Shown piece after piece: positions 17,401-26,712 of a stretch of 64,000 bases of DNA (the stretch's first letter is position 1; each line of letters begins with the position of its first letter). The stretch is from Pseudomonas synxantha (GTDB lineage Bacteria; Pseudomonadota; Gammaproteobacteria; Pseudomonadales; Pseudomonadaceae). The notes under the pieces were generated by a model that saw only the letters and a list, made by a program, of their open reading frames with translations, searched no databases and had not been told where the DNA came from. The stretch is taken from positions 1,426,001 to 1,490,000 of the forward strand of contig NZ_LT629786.1 of the NCBI RefSeq assembly GCF_900105675.1, read 5' to 3'. Both the position numbers and the translations under genes were made by a program.

Positions 17401-18213
17401 TCAGCTCAGTTCCAACCAGATCGGCGCATGGTCCGACGGCTTCTCCAGCCCGCGCAGATCGTAATCCACCCCGGCATCCTTGACCCGCGGTACCAAGCCG
17501 GTGGACGCCATGATCACGTCAATGCGCAGCCCACGCTTGGGCTCGTCTTCAAACCCACGGCTGCGATAGTCGAACCAGCTGAAGCGGTCGGCCACGTCCG
17601 GGTTGAGGTGGCGGAAGCTGTCCACCAGGCCCCAGTTCTTCAGGCGTGCCATCCACTCGCGTTCTTCCGGCAGGAAGCTGCACTTGCCGGTTTTCAGCCA
17701 GCGCTTGGCGTTGTCGGCGCCGATGCCGATGTCACAGTCCTCCGGGGAAATGTTCACGTCGCCCATCACCACCAGCGCCTGGTCATTGCTGAACTGGCTT
17801 TCCAGCAGGTGCTGCAAGTCTGCGTAGAAGCGCTGTTTGGCTGGGAACTTGGTCGGATGGTCGCGGCTTTCACCCTGGGGGAAGTAGCCGTTCATGATGG
17901 TCACCGGGTGGCCGTTTTCATCGGCGAAGGTGCCCCAGATAAAACGCCGCTGGGCGTCCTCTTCATCGCTGGCAAAACCTTTGTGCACGCTCAGGGCTTC
18001 TTTGCGCGAGAGCAGGGCCACACCGTAGTGGCCTTTCTGCCCGTGGTAATACACGTGATACCCCAGGGCCTGCACTTCGGCCAGGGGGAACTGGTCATCG
18101 TGGACCTTGGTTTCCTGCAGGCCGATCACGTCCGGTTGATGCTTTTCAATCAGCGCCGCCAGCTGATGAGGGCGAGCACGCAGCCCGTTGATATTGAAGG
18201 AGACGATTTTCAT
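17401..18213 (-). CDS. xthA: Exodeoxyribonuclease III
   Basis: A 270-residue AP endonuclease/3'-5' exonuclease of base-excision repair. Catalytic motifs: NINGLRAR near residue 7, LQETKV with the metal-binding Glu near 34, [11 protein letters not shown] near 150, and the final SDHAPIW with the catalytic His near 260. The ATG at 18213 (MKIVSFN) was chosen because it matches the family N-terminus and the frame upstream has no similarity. The gene is divergent from the GNAT gene at 18381 and appears monocistronic. Confidence 0.95.
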   Translation of the reverse strand: MKIVSFNINGLRARPHQLAALIEKHQPDVIGLQETKVHDDQFPLAEVQALGYHVYYHGQKGHYGVALLSRKEALSVHKGFASDEEDAQRRFIWGTFADENGHPVTIMNGYFPQGESRDHPTKFPAKQRFYADLQHLLESQFSNDQALVVMGDVNISPEDCDIGIGADNAKRWLKTGKCSFLPEEREWMARLKNWGLVDSFRHLNPDVADRFSWFDYRSRGFEDEPKRGLRIDVIMASTGLVPRVKDAGVDYDLRGLEKPSDHAPIWLELS

Positions 18214-18380
18214 GGTCGGCAGTCCAGTCTGGCAAAAGGGCGATGCTAGCCGACAAGTCCGGCGGGGGCCAGCGTGGCGGTCGGGTGAATGCGCTGCTAA
18301 TGTCTGGGAACGACTGGAGCTGTACAGGTTCGTACCCATAAGAACGCCATGTTTGAGTGGCGCCCAGGAGATTGACTGTT

Positions 18381-19031
18381 ATGCCAGACACTTCGACGGC
18401 CATTGCCGACATCCGCCTGCTCAATAGCGGTTACTCCCGCGAGGCGCGATCCCTGCTTTACCAGGCGTATCGCCACGAGCCGACCTTCGCCTACATCTTC
18501 GAAGCCGAGCGGCCGGGTTATGAGCAACGGGTGCGCGCCACCGTGCGCGAACTGGTCAAGCAGCACTTCTTCCAGAAGCTTCCCGCCATCGGCCTGTTCG
18601 TCAACGACCGGCTGATCGGCATCGCCCTGATTGCACCGCCCCAGCGGCGCCTTGGCATCACCGAGAGTTGGGCGTGGCAGATCCGTATGTGGCTGAGTAC
18701 CGGCGTGCGCGGCACGCGGCGTTACCTGGAATACCATCAGGCGGTCCTGGCATGCCTGCCCAGCGAGTCGGTGCATGTATTGCCGCTGTTGGGTATTCAC
18801 CCACAGTTCCAGGGCAAGCACTTCGGTGAGCAACTATTGGAAGCGGTACACAATTGGTGCGCAGACGACCCGCATTCCTCCGGGGTGGTGCTCGACACTG
18901 GCAACTCCCGCTACCTGGATTTCTACAAGCGCCAAGGCTATGAAGAGATCGGCGAAGTCGCCGTAGGCCCGGTGCTGGAACATGTGTTTTTCCATCCCAA
19001 TCCCCAGGCGTTACATGCTGCAACGGCTTAG
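18381..19031 (+). CDS. GNAT-family N-acetyltransferase
   Basis: A 216-residue GNAT protein. The acetyl-CoA-binding core is around residues 125-190 (VLPLLGIHPQFQGKHFGEQLL, then VLDTGNSRYLDFYKRQGYEEIGE). The ATG at 18381 was preferred to the GTG at 18357 because AGGAG lies 11 bp before it. It sits between xthA (divergent) and tamA (same strand, 63 bp apart). Acceptor substrate unknown. Confidence 0.85.
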   Translation: MPDTSTAIADIRLLNSGYSREARSLLYQAYRHEPTFAYIFEAERPGYEQRVRATVRELVKQHFFQKLPAIGLFVNDRLIGIALIAPPQRRLGITESWAWQIRMWLSTGVRGTRRYLEYHQAVLACLPSESVHVLPLLGIHPQFQGKHFGEQLLEAVHNWCADDPHSSGVVLDTGNSRYLDFYKRQGYEEIGEVAVGPVLEHVFFHPNPQALHAATA

Positions 19032-19094
19032 ACAGAATTATTCAGACAAATCCGGGTTCAAAGACTCTCCCCAGCTCGTGTAGCATCCGCGCCT

Positions 19095-20822
19095 ATGAAG
19101 TTTCCAGGAAGATTTACCAGCGGCTTGATTCTGCTGTTCACAAGCTGCGGCGCATTCGCGCAAAGCGAATTGGACGTGCGGGTCAAACCCTCAAACGACG
19201 CGTTGAAAGCCAACATCGAAGGCTATATCGGCGGGGTGGGCGATCGTGATGAAGAAGCCTTGCTGCGGTTCAGCCGCGGCGCCGAGGAGCAGGCGCGTAA
19301 AGCGGCCCAGGCCCTGGGCTACTATCAGCCACGGATCGCCAGTGATGTAAGGGGCGGGAAGAACCCGCGCCTGACGCTCACCATCGACTCCGGCGAACCG
19401 GTGCATCTGCGCGACGTGACCATTCGGGTCGATGGCCAGGCCGCGAGCCTCAAGGCTTTTCGCGTGCCTGCCAGCGACGACCTCAAATCCGGCGCGGTGC
19501 TCAACCACGGCCATTACGAAGACGCCAAGCGCCTGATCCAGAACCAGGCTTCGCGCTATGGTTTTTTCAGCGGGCGCTTTACCAGCCAGAAGCTGGCGGT
19601 GGACCCCCAGGCCGGCGTGGCCGATATCGAACTCATTTACGACAGCGGCCCGCGCTACAGCATGGGCAAGGTCAGTTTCAGCGGCGACACGCCTTTTGAT
19701 GAAGAACTGCTGCAACGCATGGTGCCGTTCAACAGCGGCACGCCGTATGACTCCGAACTGATCGCCGAACTTAACCAGAACCTGCAAACCAGCGGCTTCT
19801 TCGAAGGCGTGAGGGTGGATGCCAGCCCCACCGCCGCGACCAATGATGTAATCCCGGTCGCCGTGCAGCTGGAAACCCGCAAGCCGCGCACCATGGGCCT
19901 GGGCCTGGGTTACTCCACCGACGTGGGCCCACGGGGCAAAGCCAACTGGACACGGCATTGGGTCAACCCCCAGGGCCATAGTTATGGTTGGGAAGCCGAG
20001 TTGTCGGCGCCCCGGCAGAACGTCGGCCTGTGGTACGACATCCCCCTCGACCCACCGCTCACCGACAAATTGCGCTTTGCCGGCGGCTATCAGAATGAAG
20101 AGATCGCCAATACCGACACCTTGAGCAAGCTGCTCACCATCGGCCCGGAATGGCACAGCAAATTGCCCAGCGGTTGGACGCGGGTGATTTCCCTCAAGTA
20201 CCAGCGCGAAGAGTACCGCCTGGGCAATGACTCGGGCTTGAGCAACCTGGTGATGCCGGGGGTCAGTTATTCCTACCTGCGCAGCGACAACCGCATCGAC
20301 CCGCACCATGGCTACCGGCTGATGTTCGACACCAAGGTCGCGAAGGAGGGCCTGGGGTCCGACACCAACCTGCTTTACGGCACGGCCACGATCAAGGGCC
20401 TGACCACCTTGTGGGACAACCATCGTTTCCTGGGTCGTGCGCAATTGGGTGGCAGTGCCACCAACGGCTACAAATCCGTGCCGCCGTCGTTACGCTTCTT
20501 TGCCGGTGGCGACCAGAGCGTGCGCGGATACGAGTACCAGACCCTGTCGCCCGAGAACGACCGCGGCGACCGCATCGGCGGCCGCTATATGGTGGCCTTG
20601 AGCGCCGAGTACCAATATTCCATCACCGACAAATGGCGCATCGCGACCTTTATCGACCAGGGCAACTCCTTCAATAACCTGGACTTCCCCAGCCTGAAAA
20701 CCGGTGTGGGCGTTGGTGTGCGCTGGGTCTCGCCAGTCGGGCCGATTCGCCTTGACCTTGCCCATGCCCTCGAAGATCCGGGCGGCGTTCGATTGCACTT
20801 TTCCATGGGGCCTGAGCTGTGA
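19095..20822 (+). CDS. tamA: TamA, outer-membrane assembly factor (BamA family)
   Basis: A 575-residue Omp85-family protein. A signal peptide (about residues 1-23, ending AFA) is followed by three POTRA domains to about residue 265 and a C-terminal barrel. Typical barrel and lid features include YSTDVGPRGKANW near 275, GGDQSVRGYEY near 475 (the VRGY motif of Omp85 loop 6) and a final strand ending in an aromatic-rich HFSMGPEL. TamA works with TamB in outer-membrane biogenesis and autotransporter or lipid transport. Its stop overlaps the tamB ATG (TGATG), so the two are translationally coupled. Confidence 0.95.
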   Translation: MKFPGRFTSGLILLFTSCGAFAQSELDVRVKPSNDALKANIEGYIGGVGDRDEEALLRFSRGAEEQARKAAQALGYYQPRIASDVRGGKNPRLTLTIDSGEPVHLRDVTIRVDGQAASLKAFRVPASDDLKSGAVLNHGHYEDAKRLIQNQASRYGFFSGRFTSQKLAVDPQAGVADIELIYDSGPRYSMGKVSFSGDTPFDEELLQRMVPFNSGTPYDSELIAELNQNLQTSGFFEGVRVDASPTAATNDVIPVAVQLETRKPRTMGLGLGYSTDVGPRGKANWTRHWVNPQGHSYGWEAELSAPRQNVGLWYDIPLDPPLTDKLRFAGGYQNEEIANTDTLSKLLTIGPEWHSKLPSGWTRVISLKYQREEYRLGNDSGLSNLVMPGVSYSYLRSDNRIDPHHGYRLMFDTKVAKEGLGSDTNLLYGTATIKGLTTLWDNHRFLGRAQLGGSATNGYKSVPPSLRFFAGGDQSVRGYEYQTLSPENDRGDRIGGRYMVALSAEYQYSITDKWRIATFIDQGNSFNNLDFPSLKTGVGVGVRWVSPVGPIRLDLAHALEDPGGVRLHFSMGPEL

Positions 20823-23800
20823 TGCGTGGTTTGAAAATAGCCGGGCTGGTGCTGGTCGCCATCCTCGCTTTGCTGTTGCTGGTGCTATGGTCGGTACTGG
20901 GTACCCAGGCGGGCAGTCGCTGGGCCTTGGGTCAGGTGCCGGGCTTGAGTGTGGAGCATTTCCAAGGCCGCCTGGGCGGGCAGTGGAGCGCCGATCATCT
21001 GTTGTGGCAGCAGGATGGCAGCCGCGTCGAGTTGAAGGCGCCGAAATTCAACTGGTCCCCCGGTTGTCTGTTACGCATGACCCTGTGCATCAACCAGCTG
21101 GATGTGGAGCAAGTCAGCCTGGAATTCGCACCCAGCGCCGAAGAGAGCAGCAGCGAGCCGATTCAACTGCCCGAACTGAAATTACCGGTTGCCGTACAGT
21201 TAGGCGACGTTCGCGTCGGTAGCCTGATTTTTAACGGCAGTGAAGAACTCAACAGCCTGCAGCTGGCGGCGCACTGGACTGCCATGGGCCTGCGTATCGA
21301 CTCGGTGCACTTGCAGCGCGACGGCCTGGTGCTGGACCTTGCCGGTCTGCTGCAACCCAGCGGCGATTGGCCGCTGAAGGCCAGCGGCAACCTGAGCCTG
21401 CCCTACGCCCCAGGCGGTGCACTCTGGACGGTTGCGCTCAAGCTCGACGGCGACCTGCTCAAGACCCTCAAGCTCGACGCCGACAGTAGCGGCTACCTGC
21501 CGGCCAAGCTCAGCGGCGAACTGCAACCCCTGGTGGAAAACCTGCCGGCGCAGTTGCACATCACCTCCGAGGCCTTCAAGCCCAGCGCGGATCTGCCTGA
21601 CACCCTGCAACTCAACCAACTGGACCTGAGTGCCGAGGGCGACCTGAAAAGCGGCTACCGGTTAGTGGGCAAGGCCGTGCTGCCGGCGGAAAAAGGCCCG
21701 GTGGACTTGCAGCTGCAAGGCAAGGTCGACGCCAAGGGCGCGCAGATCGCCGGCCTGGATTTGAATGCCGGCGACAAGCAAAGCCTCAAGCTCAGTGCCA
21801 ACCTCGACTGGCAACAAGGCTTTAGTGCTGACGCCAGGATCGACTGGCTGGACTTCCCCTGGCACCGCCTGTATCCCGTGATCGATGAGCCGCAGGTTGC
21901 ATTGCGCACCTTCAACGGAGAAATCTCTTATAAGGACGGCAATTACCTCGGCAACCTCAAGGCCGACCTCGACGGCCCGGCCGGCAAATTCAATCTGGTC
22001 ACGCCCTTCAGTGGCGACCTCAAGCAAGTCTTCCTGCCCGAGTTGAAGCTGACCGCCGGCCAAGGCAAGGCCGAAGGCCACCTGAACCTGCAATTTGCCG
22101 ACGGTATTGCCTGGGATACGGCGCTGGACCTGTCGGCCCTGAACCCGGCGTACTGGGTCGCCGAGTTACCCGGCACCCTGGCCGGGCCGCTGCGCAGCAA
22201 AGGCGAGTTCAAAAATGATCAGCTCAAGCTCAACGCCGACCTCGACCTCAAGGGTCGTCTGCGTGGACAGACGGCGGTGCTGGCGGCCAAGGCCGAAGGT
22301 GCCGGGGAACAATGGACCCTGGCCAACCTGGATATCCGCCTCGGTGACAACCGCATCAACGGCAGCGGCAGCCTGCAACAACGCCTGGCCGGGCAGATCG
22401 ACATCAAGCTGACGCGCCTGGCCCAGCTCTGGCCGCAACTGCGCGGGCAAATCAATGGCCGCGTCGATGTGGCCGGCACCTTGAAAGCCCCCCAAGGCAA
22501 GCTCGACCTCAAGGGCCAGCAGTTGGCATTTGCCGACAACCGCCTGCAAACCCTCAACCTCGACGCCAACCTCGATAACGCCCAGCGCGCCAGGCTCGAC
22601 CTCAAGGCCAGTGGCATTCAGGCCGGCGAAACCCAGGTCGGCAACCTCACTGCCAGCGCCCAGGGCGATATCAAGAACCAGAAGGTCCAGTTGGACCTCG
22701 CCGGCCCACTGCTCAAGCTGGCCCTGGCGTTGGATGGCAACCTCGACAAAGGCAACTGGCGCGGGCGTCTGGCCAGCGGTGATGTACAAGCCGGCGGCCA
22801 GGACTGGCGCCTGCAAGCCCCGGCGAAGATCGAGCGCCTGGCCGATGGCAAGCTGACCTTCGGCGCGCACTGCTGGGTCTCCGGCCCCGCCAGCCTGTGT
22901 GGCGAAGACCAGCGCCTGATGCCCGAGCCGAAGCTGCGCTACCACCTCAAGCAATTCCCCATCGACAGCCTCGCGGCATTCTTGCCCAAAGACTTCGCCT
23001 GGCAGGGCAAGCTCAACGCTGACGTACAACTCGATTTGCCACAGAGCGGCCCCAAGGGCGTGGTGTCGGTGGATGCCAGCGGTGGCACCCTGCGCGTGCG
23101 CGACAAGGGCCAGTGGTTGGATTTTCCCTACGACACTTTGAAGCTGGAAACCACCCTTAACCCCAAGCGCATCGACACCCAGCTCAACTTCCATGGCGGC
23201 AAGCTCGGTGAGTTGCTGTTGCAGGCGCAGATCAACCCGCTGCCGAGCAACAAGCCGATTACCGGCAATTTCAGCCTCACGGGCCTGGACCTCGCCGTGG
23301 CGCGGCCCTTTGTGCCGATGGTGGAAACGCTCAACGGCAAGCTCAACGGCAGTGGTCGCATTTCTGGCGGTTTGCTCGCACCCCTGGTCAACGGCAACCT
23401 CAACCTGGTGGACGGCGAAGTCTCCGGGCCAGAACTGCCCATCAGCCTCGAGGGCCTGAACCTGCAGGCGCAGATCGCCGGCGAAAGCGTGCAGCTCAAC
23501 GGTGGCTGGCACAGCGGCAAGGCCGGGCAGGGCAGTCTCAAGGGCCAGATCGACTGGGGCCGCGCGCTGGTGGTTGATCTCAACCTCAAGGGCTCGCAAC
23601 TGCCGGTGACGGTGGAGCCCTATGCCAAGCTGGAAGTGGCGCCCGACCTGAAGATCAGCCTCAAGCACGACAAGCTGGCGATTGCCGGCAAGGTCCATAT
23701 CCCCCGTGGCGATATCACCGTGCGGGAACTGCCGCCGTCGACGGTCAAGGTCTCCGATGACACGGTGATCATCGGCAGCCAGACCGAAGAGGGCAAGCCG

Positions 23801-24508
23801 CCGATGGCCATGGCCATGGATATCGACGTGGAGGTGGGTGAAGACCAGCTCAACTTCGCCGGCTTCGGCCTCACCGCCAAGGTCCAGGGCCATGTGCATA
23901 TCGGCGACAACATGGATACCCGTGGCGAACTGTGGCTCAACGACGGTCGCTACCGCGCCTACGGCCAGCGCCTCAACGTGCGCCGTGCGCGGCTGCTGTT
24001 CGCCGGGCCGCTGGACCAGCCGTTCCTGGATATCGAGGCGGTACGCATCGTCACCGAATCCAGCCGCACGGTCACCGCAGGTATTCGTCTCAGTGGCAGC
24101 GCCGAACAACCGACCACGCAGATCTTCTCCGAACCGGCCATGGCCCAGGAAGACGCGCTGTCGTACCTGGTACTGGGGCGCTCGCGCACCAACACCGGCG
24201 AAGACAACAACATGCTCGCCGAAGCCGCCCTGGGCCTGGGTTTGATGGGCAGTGCCGGCGTGACTACGGATATTGCCAACAAACTGGGTATCCAGGACTT
24301 CGACCTCGACACCCAGGGCACCGGTAACAGCACCGCCGTGGTAGCCAGCGGCAAGATCAACGAGAAGCTCAGTTTGCGTTATGGGGTAGGGGTGTTCGAG
24401 CCGGCCAATACCATTGCCTTGCGTTATTTGCTCAGCAAGAAGGTGTACCTGGAAGTCGCCACGGGCGTAGCCAGTTCCCTGGATATCTTCTACAAGCGCG
24501 ATTTCTGA
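20822..24508 (+). CDS. tamB: TamB, inner-membrane-anchored translocation/lipid-transport protein
   Basis: A 1228-residue AsmA-like protein. One N-terminal membrane anchor (residues about 5-27) is followed by a long series of repetitive beta segments (many LKLNADLDLKG-like units) expected to form a hydrophobic groove across the periplasm. The C-terminal DUF490/TamB domain is conserved: GELWLNDGRYRAYGQRL near 1040, LSYLVLGR near 1118, and a final aromatic residue (YKRDF). The ATG at 20822 is preferred to the GTG immediately upstream at 20819. It partners TamA. The gene is followed by a REPIN. Confidence 0.94.
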   Translation: MRGLKIAGLVLVAILALLLLVLWSVLGTQAGSRWALGQVPGLSVEHFQGRLGGQWSADHLLWQQDGSRVELKAPKFNWSPGCLLRMTLCINQLDVEQVSLEFAPSAEESSSEPIQLPELKLPVAVQLGDVRVGSLIFNGSEELNSLQLAAHWTAMGLRIDSVHLQRDGLVLDLAGLLQPSGDWPLKASGNLSLPYAPGGALWTVALKLDGDLLKTLKLDADSSGYLPAKLSGELQPLVENLPAQLHITSEAFKPSADLPDTLQLNQLDLSAEGDLKSGYRLVGKAVLPAEKGPVDLQLQGKVDAKGAQIAGLDLNAGDKQSLKLSANLDWQQGFSADARIDWLDFPWHRLYPVIDEPQVALRTFNGEISYKDGNYLGNLKADLDGPAGKFNLVTPFSGDLKQVFLPELKLTAGQGKAEGHLNLQFADGIAWDTALDLSALNPAYWVAELPGTLAGPLRSKGEFKNDQLKLNADLDLKGRLRGQTAVLAAKAEGAGEQWTLANLDIRLGDNRINGSGSLQQRLAGQIDIKLTRLAQLWPQLRGQINGRVDVAGTLKAPQGKLDLKGQQLAFADNRLQTLNLDANLDNAQRARLDLKASGIQAGETQVGNLTASAQGDIKNQKVQLDLAGPLLKLALALDGNLDKGNWRGRLASGDVQAGGQDWRLQAPAKIERLADGKLTFGAHCWVSGPASLCGEDQRLMPEPKLRYHLKQFPIDSLAAFLPKDFAWQGKLNADVQLDLPQSGPKGVVSVDASGGTLRVRDKGQWLDFPYDTLKLETTLNPKRIDTQLNFHGGKLGELLLQAQINPLPSNKPITGNFSLTGLDLAVARPFVPMVETLNGKLNGSGRISGGLLAPLVNGNLNLVDGEVSGPELPISLEGLNLQAQIAGESVQLNGGWHSGKAGQGSLKGQIDWGRALVVDLNLKGSQLPVTVEPYAKLEVAPDLKISLKHDKLAIAGKVHIPRGDITVRELPPSTVKVSDDTVIIGSQTEEGKPPMAMAMDIDVEVGEDQLNFAGFGLTAKVQGHVHIGDNMDTRGELWLNDGRYRAYGQRLNVRRARLLFAGPLDQPFLDIEAVRIVTESSRTVTAGIRLSGSAEQPTTQIFSEPAMAQEDALSYLVLGRSRTNTGEDNNMLAEAALGLGLMGSAGVTTDIANKLGIQDFDLDTQGTGNSTAVVASGKINEKLSLRYGVGVFEPANTIALRYLLSKKVYLEVATGVASSLDIFYKRDF

Positions 24509-24525
24509 TCGGTACGCGGTAAAAA

Positions 24526-24648
24526 AATGTGGGAGGGGCGGTGCGACGATTCGACTTGCTCCCGATAGCGATCGGTCAGCTACAAACAAGTTGACTGACA
24601 TACCGCTATCGGGAGCAAGTCGAATCGTCGCACCGCCCCTCCCACATT
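24526..24648. repeat. REPIN variant with a 45-bp perfect inverted repeat
   Basis: Left arm 24526-24570 and right arm 24604-24648 are perfectly complementary over 45 bp around a 33-bp centre. Each arm carries the usual GTGGGAGGGG and TTGCTCCCGAT parts, but between them has an insert reading CGGTGCGACGATTCGAC that is absent from most other copies here; a related arm appears at 61516-61562. It probably also ends the tamB transcript. Confidence 0.92.
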
Positions 24649-24703
24649 GGTTTTTATTTCACTCCAGCCTTCAGCCAACTACCAAGCAACCTAATAATTC
24701 CAT

Positions 24704-24759
24704 TTGACATTCGCTGCCTAAGCAGTAACATCTCGTCACACATTCACTGCCTAGGCAGT
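24704..24759 (+). promoter_or_regulatory. Promoter and two MarR operators of the efflux operon
   Basis: TTGACA (24704-24709) and TAACAT (24726-24731) form a -35/-10 pair with a 16-bp spacer. The spacer holds GCTGCCTAAGCAGT (24713-24726), and a second site, ACTGCCTAGGCAGT, a perfect 14-bp palindrome, lies at 24746-24759. Both sites share the core CTGCCTARGCAGT. Binding by the MarR protein encoded 17 bp downstream would block the promoter, giving autorepression. Confidence 0.75.
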
Positions 24760-24775
24760 AATAAGGTGACTTTCG

Positions 24776-25249
24776 ATGCCTCACTTCACCCCCGATAACT
24801 TCCACAATTGCCACCTCGGCCTGTTGCTGGGTCGCGCCGCGATTCTCAAGGACCGCATCATCGACACCCATATGGAACCCCACGGCATCACCGCCGCGCA
24901 GTTCAAGGTGTTGATCATCATGGCCCAGTTCGGCGTCGACACCCCGGCCGAGCTGTGCCGCAACCTGTCCCTGGACAGCGGCTCGATGACGCGCATGCTC
25001 GACCGGCTGGAGCAAAAAGACTTACTCAGCCGCAAGCGCTCCGAGCTGGACCGCCGTCAGGTGCAGCTGGTGCTGACCGCCGGCGGCCAGCGTCTGGCGG
25101 ACATGCTGCCGCAGATCGGCGCCCAGGCCCTCAACCAGCTGGCCGGCGTACTCGAGGCGGGTGAGCTGGAAACCCTGGAGCGGATCCTGAAGAAAATGCT
25201 CATCGCTGCGGGTGACCCCATCACTATCCAGCGGGTAGGTAAATCATGA
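24776..25249 (+). CDS. MarR-family repressor of the efflux operon
   Basis: A 157-residue MarR regulator with the winged HTH near residues 50-100 (TPAELCRNLSLDSGSMTRMLDRLEQKDLL and the wing RRQVQLVLTAGG). It heads a four-gene operon with an outer membrane factor and EmrAB, and its stop overlaps the next start by 4 bp (ATGA). Two palindromic operators lie just upstream, so it probably represses its own operon and is released by phenolic or antibiotic ligands as in EmrR/MarR. The ligand is not known. Confidence 0.88.
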   Translation: MPHFTPDNFHNCHLGLLLGRAAILKDRIIDTHMEPHGITAAQFKVLIIMAQFGVDTPAELCRNLSLDSGSMTRMLDRLEQKDLLSRKRSELDRRQVQLVLTAGGQRLADMLPQIGAQALNQLAGVLEAGELETLERILKKMLIAAGDPITIQRVGKS

Positions 25250-26697
25250 ACACACGTGCATTCAGCCTGGTGCTGGCGGCGATGACGTTGGCCGGTTGCG
25301 CCAATTACAGCGGTCTCGACACACAAGGCCAGCGCCTCGACGCCAACACCCTGCAAACCGGTAAATCCCTCAGCGGTGTGACGCTGTCGAATGCCGCCTG
25401 GCCGGCCGCCGACTGGTGGAAAAGCCTTGGCGACCCACAGCTCGACAGCCTGATCGCCGAAGCCCTGCAAAACAGCCCCGACATGCAAGTCGCCGACGCC
25501 CGTGCCCATCAGGCCGAGGCCGCCGCCTATGCCGCCAACGCTGCGCGCATGCCGACCCTGGATGCCAGCGCCGGCGTCAGTCGATCACGCCTGGCCAAGG
25601 ACCAGGACCCTCGCGGGCAGGGCGATGCGTACTCGACGGTGCGTAACATCGGCGCCAGCTTCAATTACAACTTTGACCTGTGGGGTGGCCAGCGCGCTGC
25701 CTGGGAAGCCGCCCTGGGCGAGGCCCGCGCCGCAGAAGTCGACCAACAGGCCGCACGGCTGACCCTGGCCGCCAACGTGGCCAAGGCCTACAGCGACCTG
25801 GGCCAGGCGCATATCGTGCGGGACCTGGCGGTCGACGACCTCAAGCGCACCCGCCAGATGCTCGACCTGAGCAAGCGCCGCCTGAGTTCCGGCATCGACA
25901 GTGAATATCAATACCAGCAGACCGAGAGCCTGGAAGCCAGCTCCCAGTCGCAACTGATCGACGCGGAAAAACAACTGCAAAGCGCCAAGATCGCCCTGGC
26001 GGTGTTGCTCGGCAAAGGCCCGGATCGGGGTAGCGAGTTGGCCCGTCCGGCGGTGCTCAAACCCAGCGCCGTCGCCGTGCCTTCGGTATTGCCCGCCGAG
26101 CTGCTCGGCCGTCGTCCCGACCTGGTTGCCGCACGTTGGCGGGTAGAAGCGGCGAGCAAGAACATCGACGCAAGCAAGACCCGCTTCTACCCCAACCTCA
26201 ACCTCAGCGCGAGCGCCGGGGCCGAGTCGTTGCTGGGGGACGCGATGTTCGGTTCGGCCAGTCGTTTCTTCAACATTGCACCGACGATTTCGCTGCCGAT
26301 TTTCGACGGCGGCCGCCTGCGTGCCGACCTCGATGCCCGCGACGCCGATTACGACCTGGCCGTGGCCCAGTACAACAAGACCCTGGTGCAAGCCTTGGGC
26401 GATATCGGCACCACCCTTTCGCAGCTGCGCGACACCGGGCGGCAGATCCAGGCCCAGCAACATGCCGCCGACATCGCCCAGCAGTCCTACGACACCGGGG
26501 TGCAACGCTACAGCTCAGGCATCGGCAACTACCTGGATGTGCTCAGCATCGAGCAGCAATTGCTGCAGGCCCAGCGTCAGCTGGCGACCTTGAATGCCGC
26601 GCAGATCGATCTGTCGATTCAACTGATGCAGGCCCTGGGTGGCGGGTACAACGCCAACAACGTGGCCGCGACCACCCCAGCTACACGCACGGAATAA
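25246..26697 (+). CDS. NodT/OprM-type outer-membrane efflux lipoprotein
   Basis: A 483-residue TolC-family outer-membrane channel. The N-terminus has a lipobox (LAGC, Cys about residue 19), so it is anchored as a lipoprotein. Two OEP repeats are visible, each containing a coiled-coil region (ADARAHQAEAAAYAANAARMPTLDAS near 85, and ARWRVEAASKNIDASKTRFYPNLNL near 300). It is the exit duct for the EmrAB pump encoded downstream. The start is coupled to the MarR gene, and emrA follows 15 bp later. Confidence 0.9.
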   Translation: MNTRAFSLVLAAMTLAGCANYSGLDTQGQRLDANTLQTGKSLSGVTLSNAAWPAADWWKSLGDPQLDSLIAEALQNSPDMQVADARAHQAEAAAYAANAARMPTLDASAGVSRSRLAKDQDPRGQGDAYSTVRNIGASFNYNFDLWGGQRAAWEAALGEARAAEVDQQAARLTLAANVAKAYSDLGQAHIVRDLAVDDLKRTRQMLDLSKRRLSSGIDSEYQYQQTESLEASSQSQLIDAEKQLQSAKIALAVLLGKGPDRGSELARPAVLKPSAVAVPSVLPAELLGRRPDLVAARWRVEAASKNIDASKTRFYPNLNLSASAGAESLLGDAMFGSASRFFNIAPTISLPIFDGGRLRADLDARDADYDLAVAQYNKTLVQALGDIGTTLSQLRDTGRQIQAQQHAADIAQQSYDTGVQRYSSGIGNYLDVLSIEQQLLQAQRQLATLNAAQIDLSIQLMQALGGGYNANNVAATTPATRTE

Positions 26698-26712
26698 TTT
26701 GAGGTATTTGTC

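Noticed and set aside
22166..24601. An 811-codon open frame antisense to tamB
   Set aside because: A product of high GC at codon third positions; no family similarity, and the sense strand encodes a convincing TamB.
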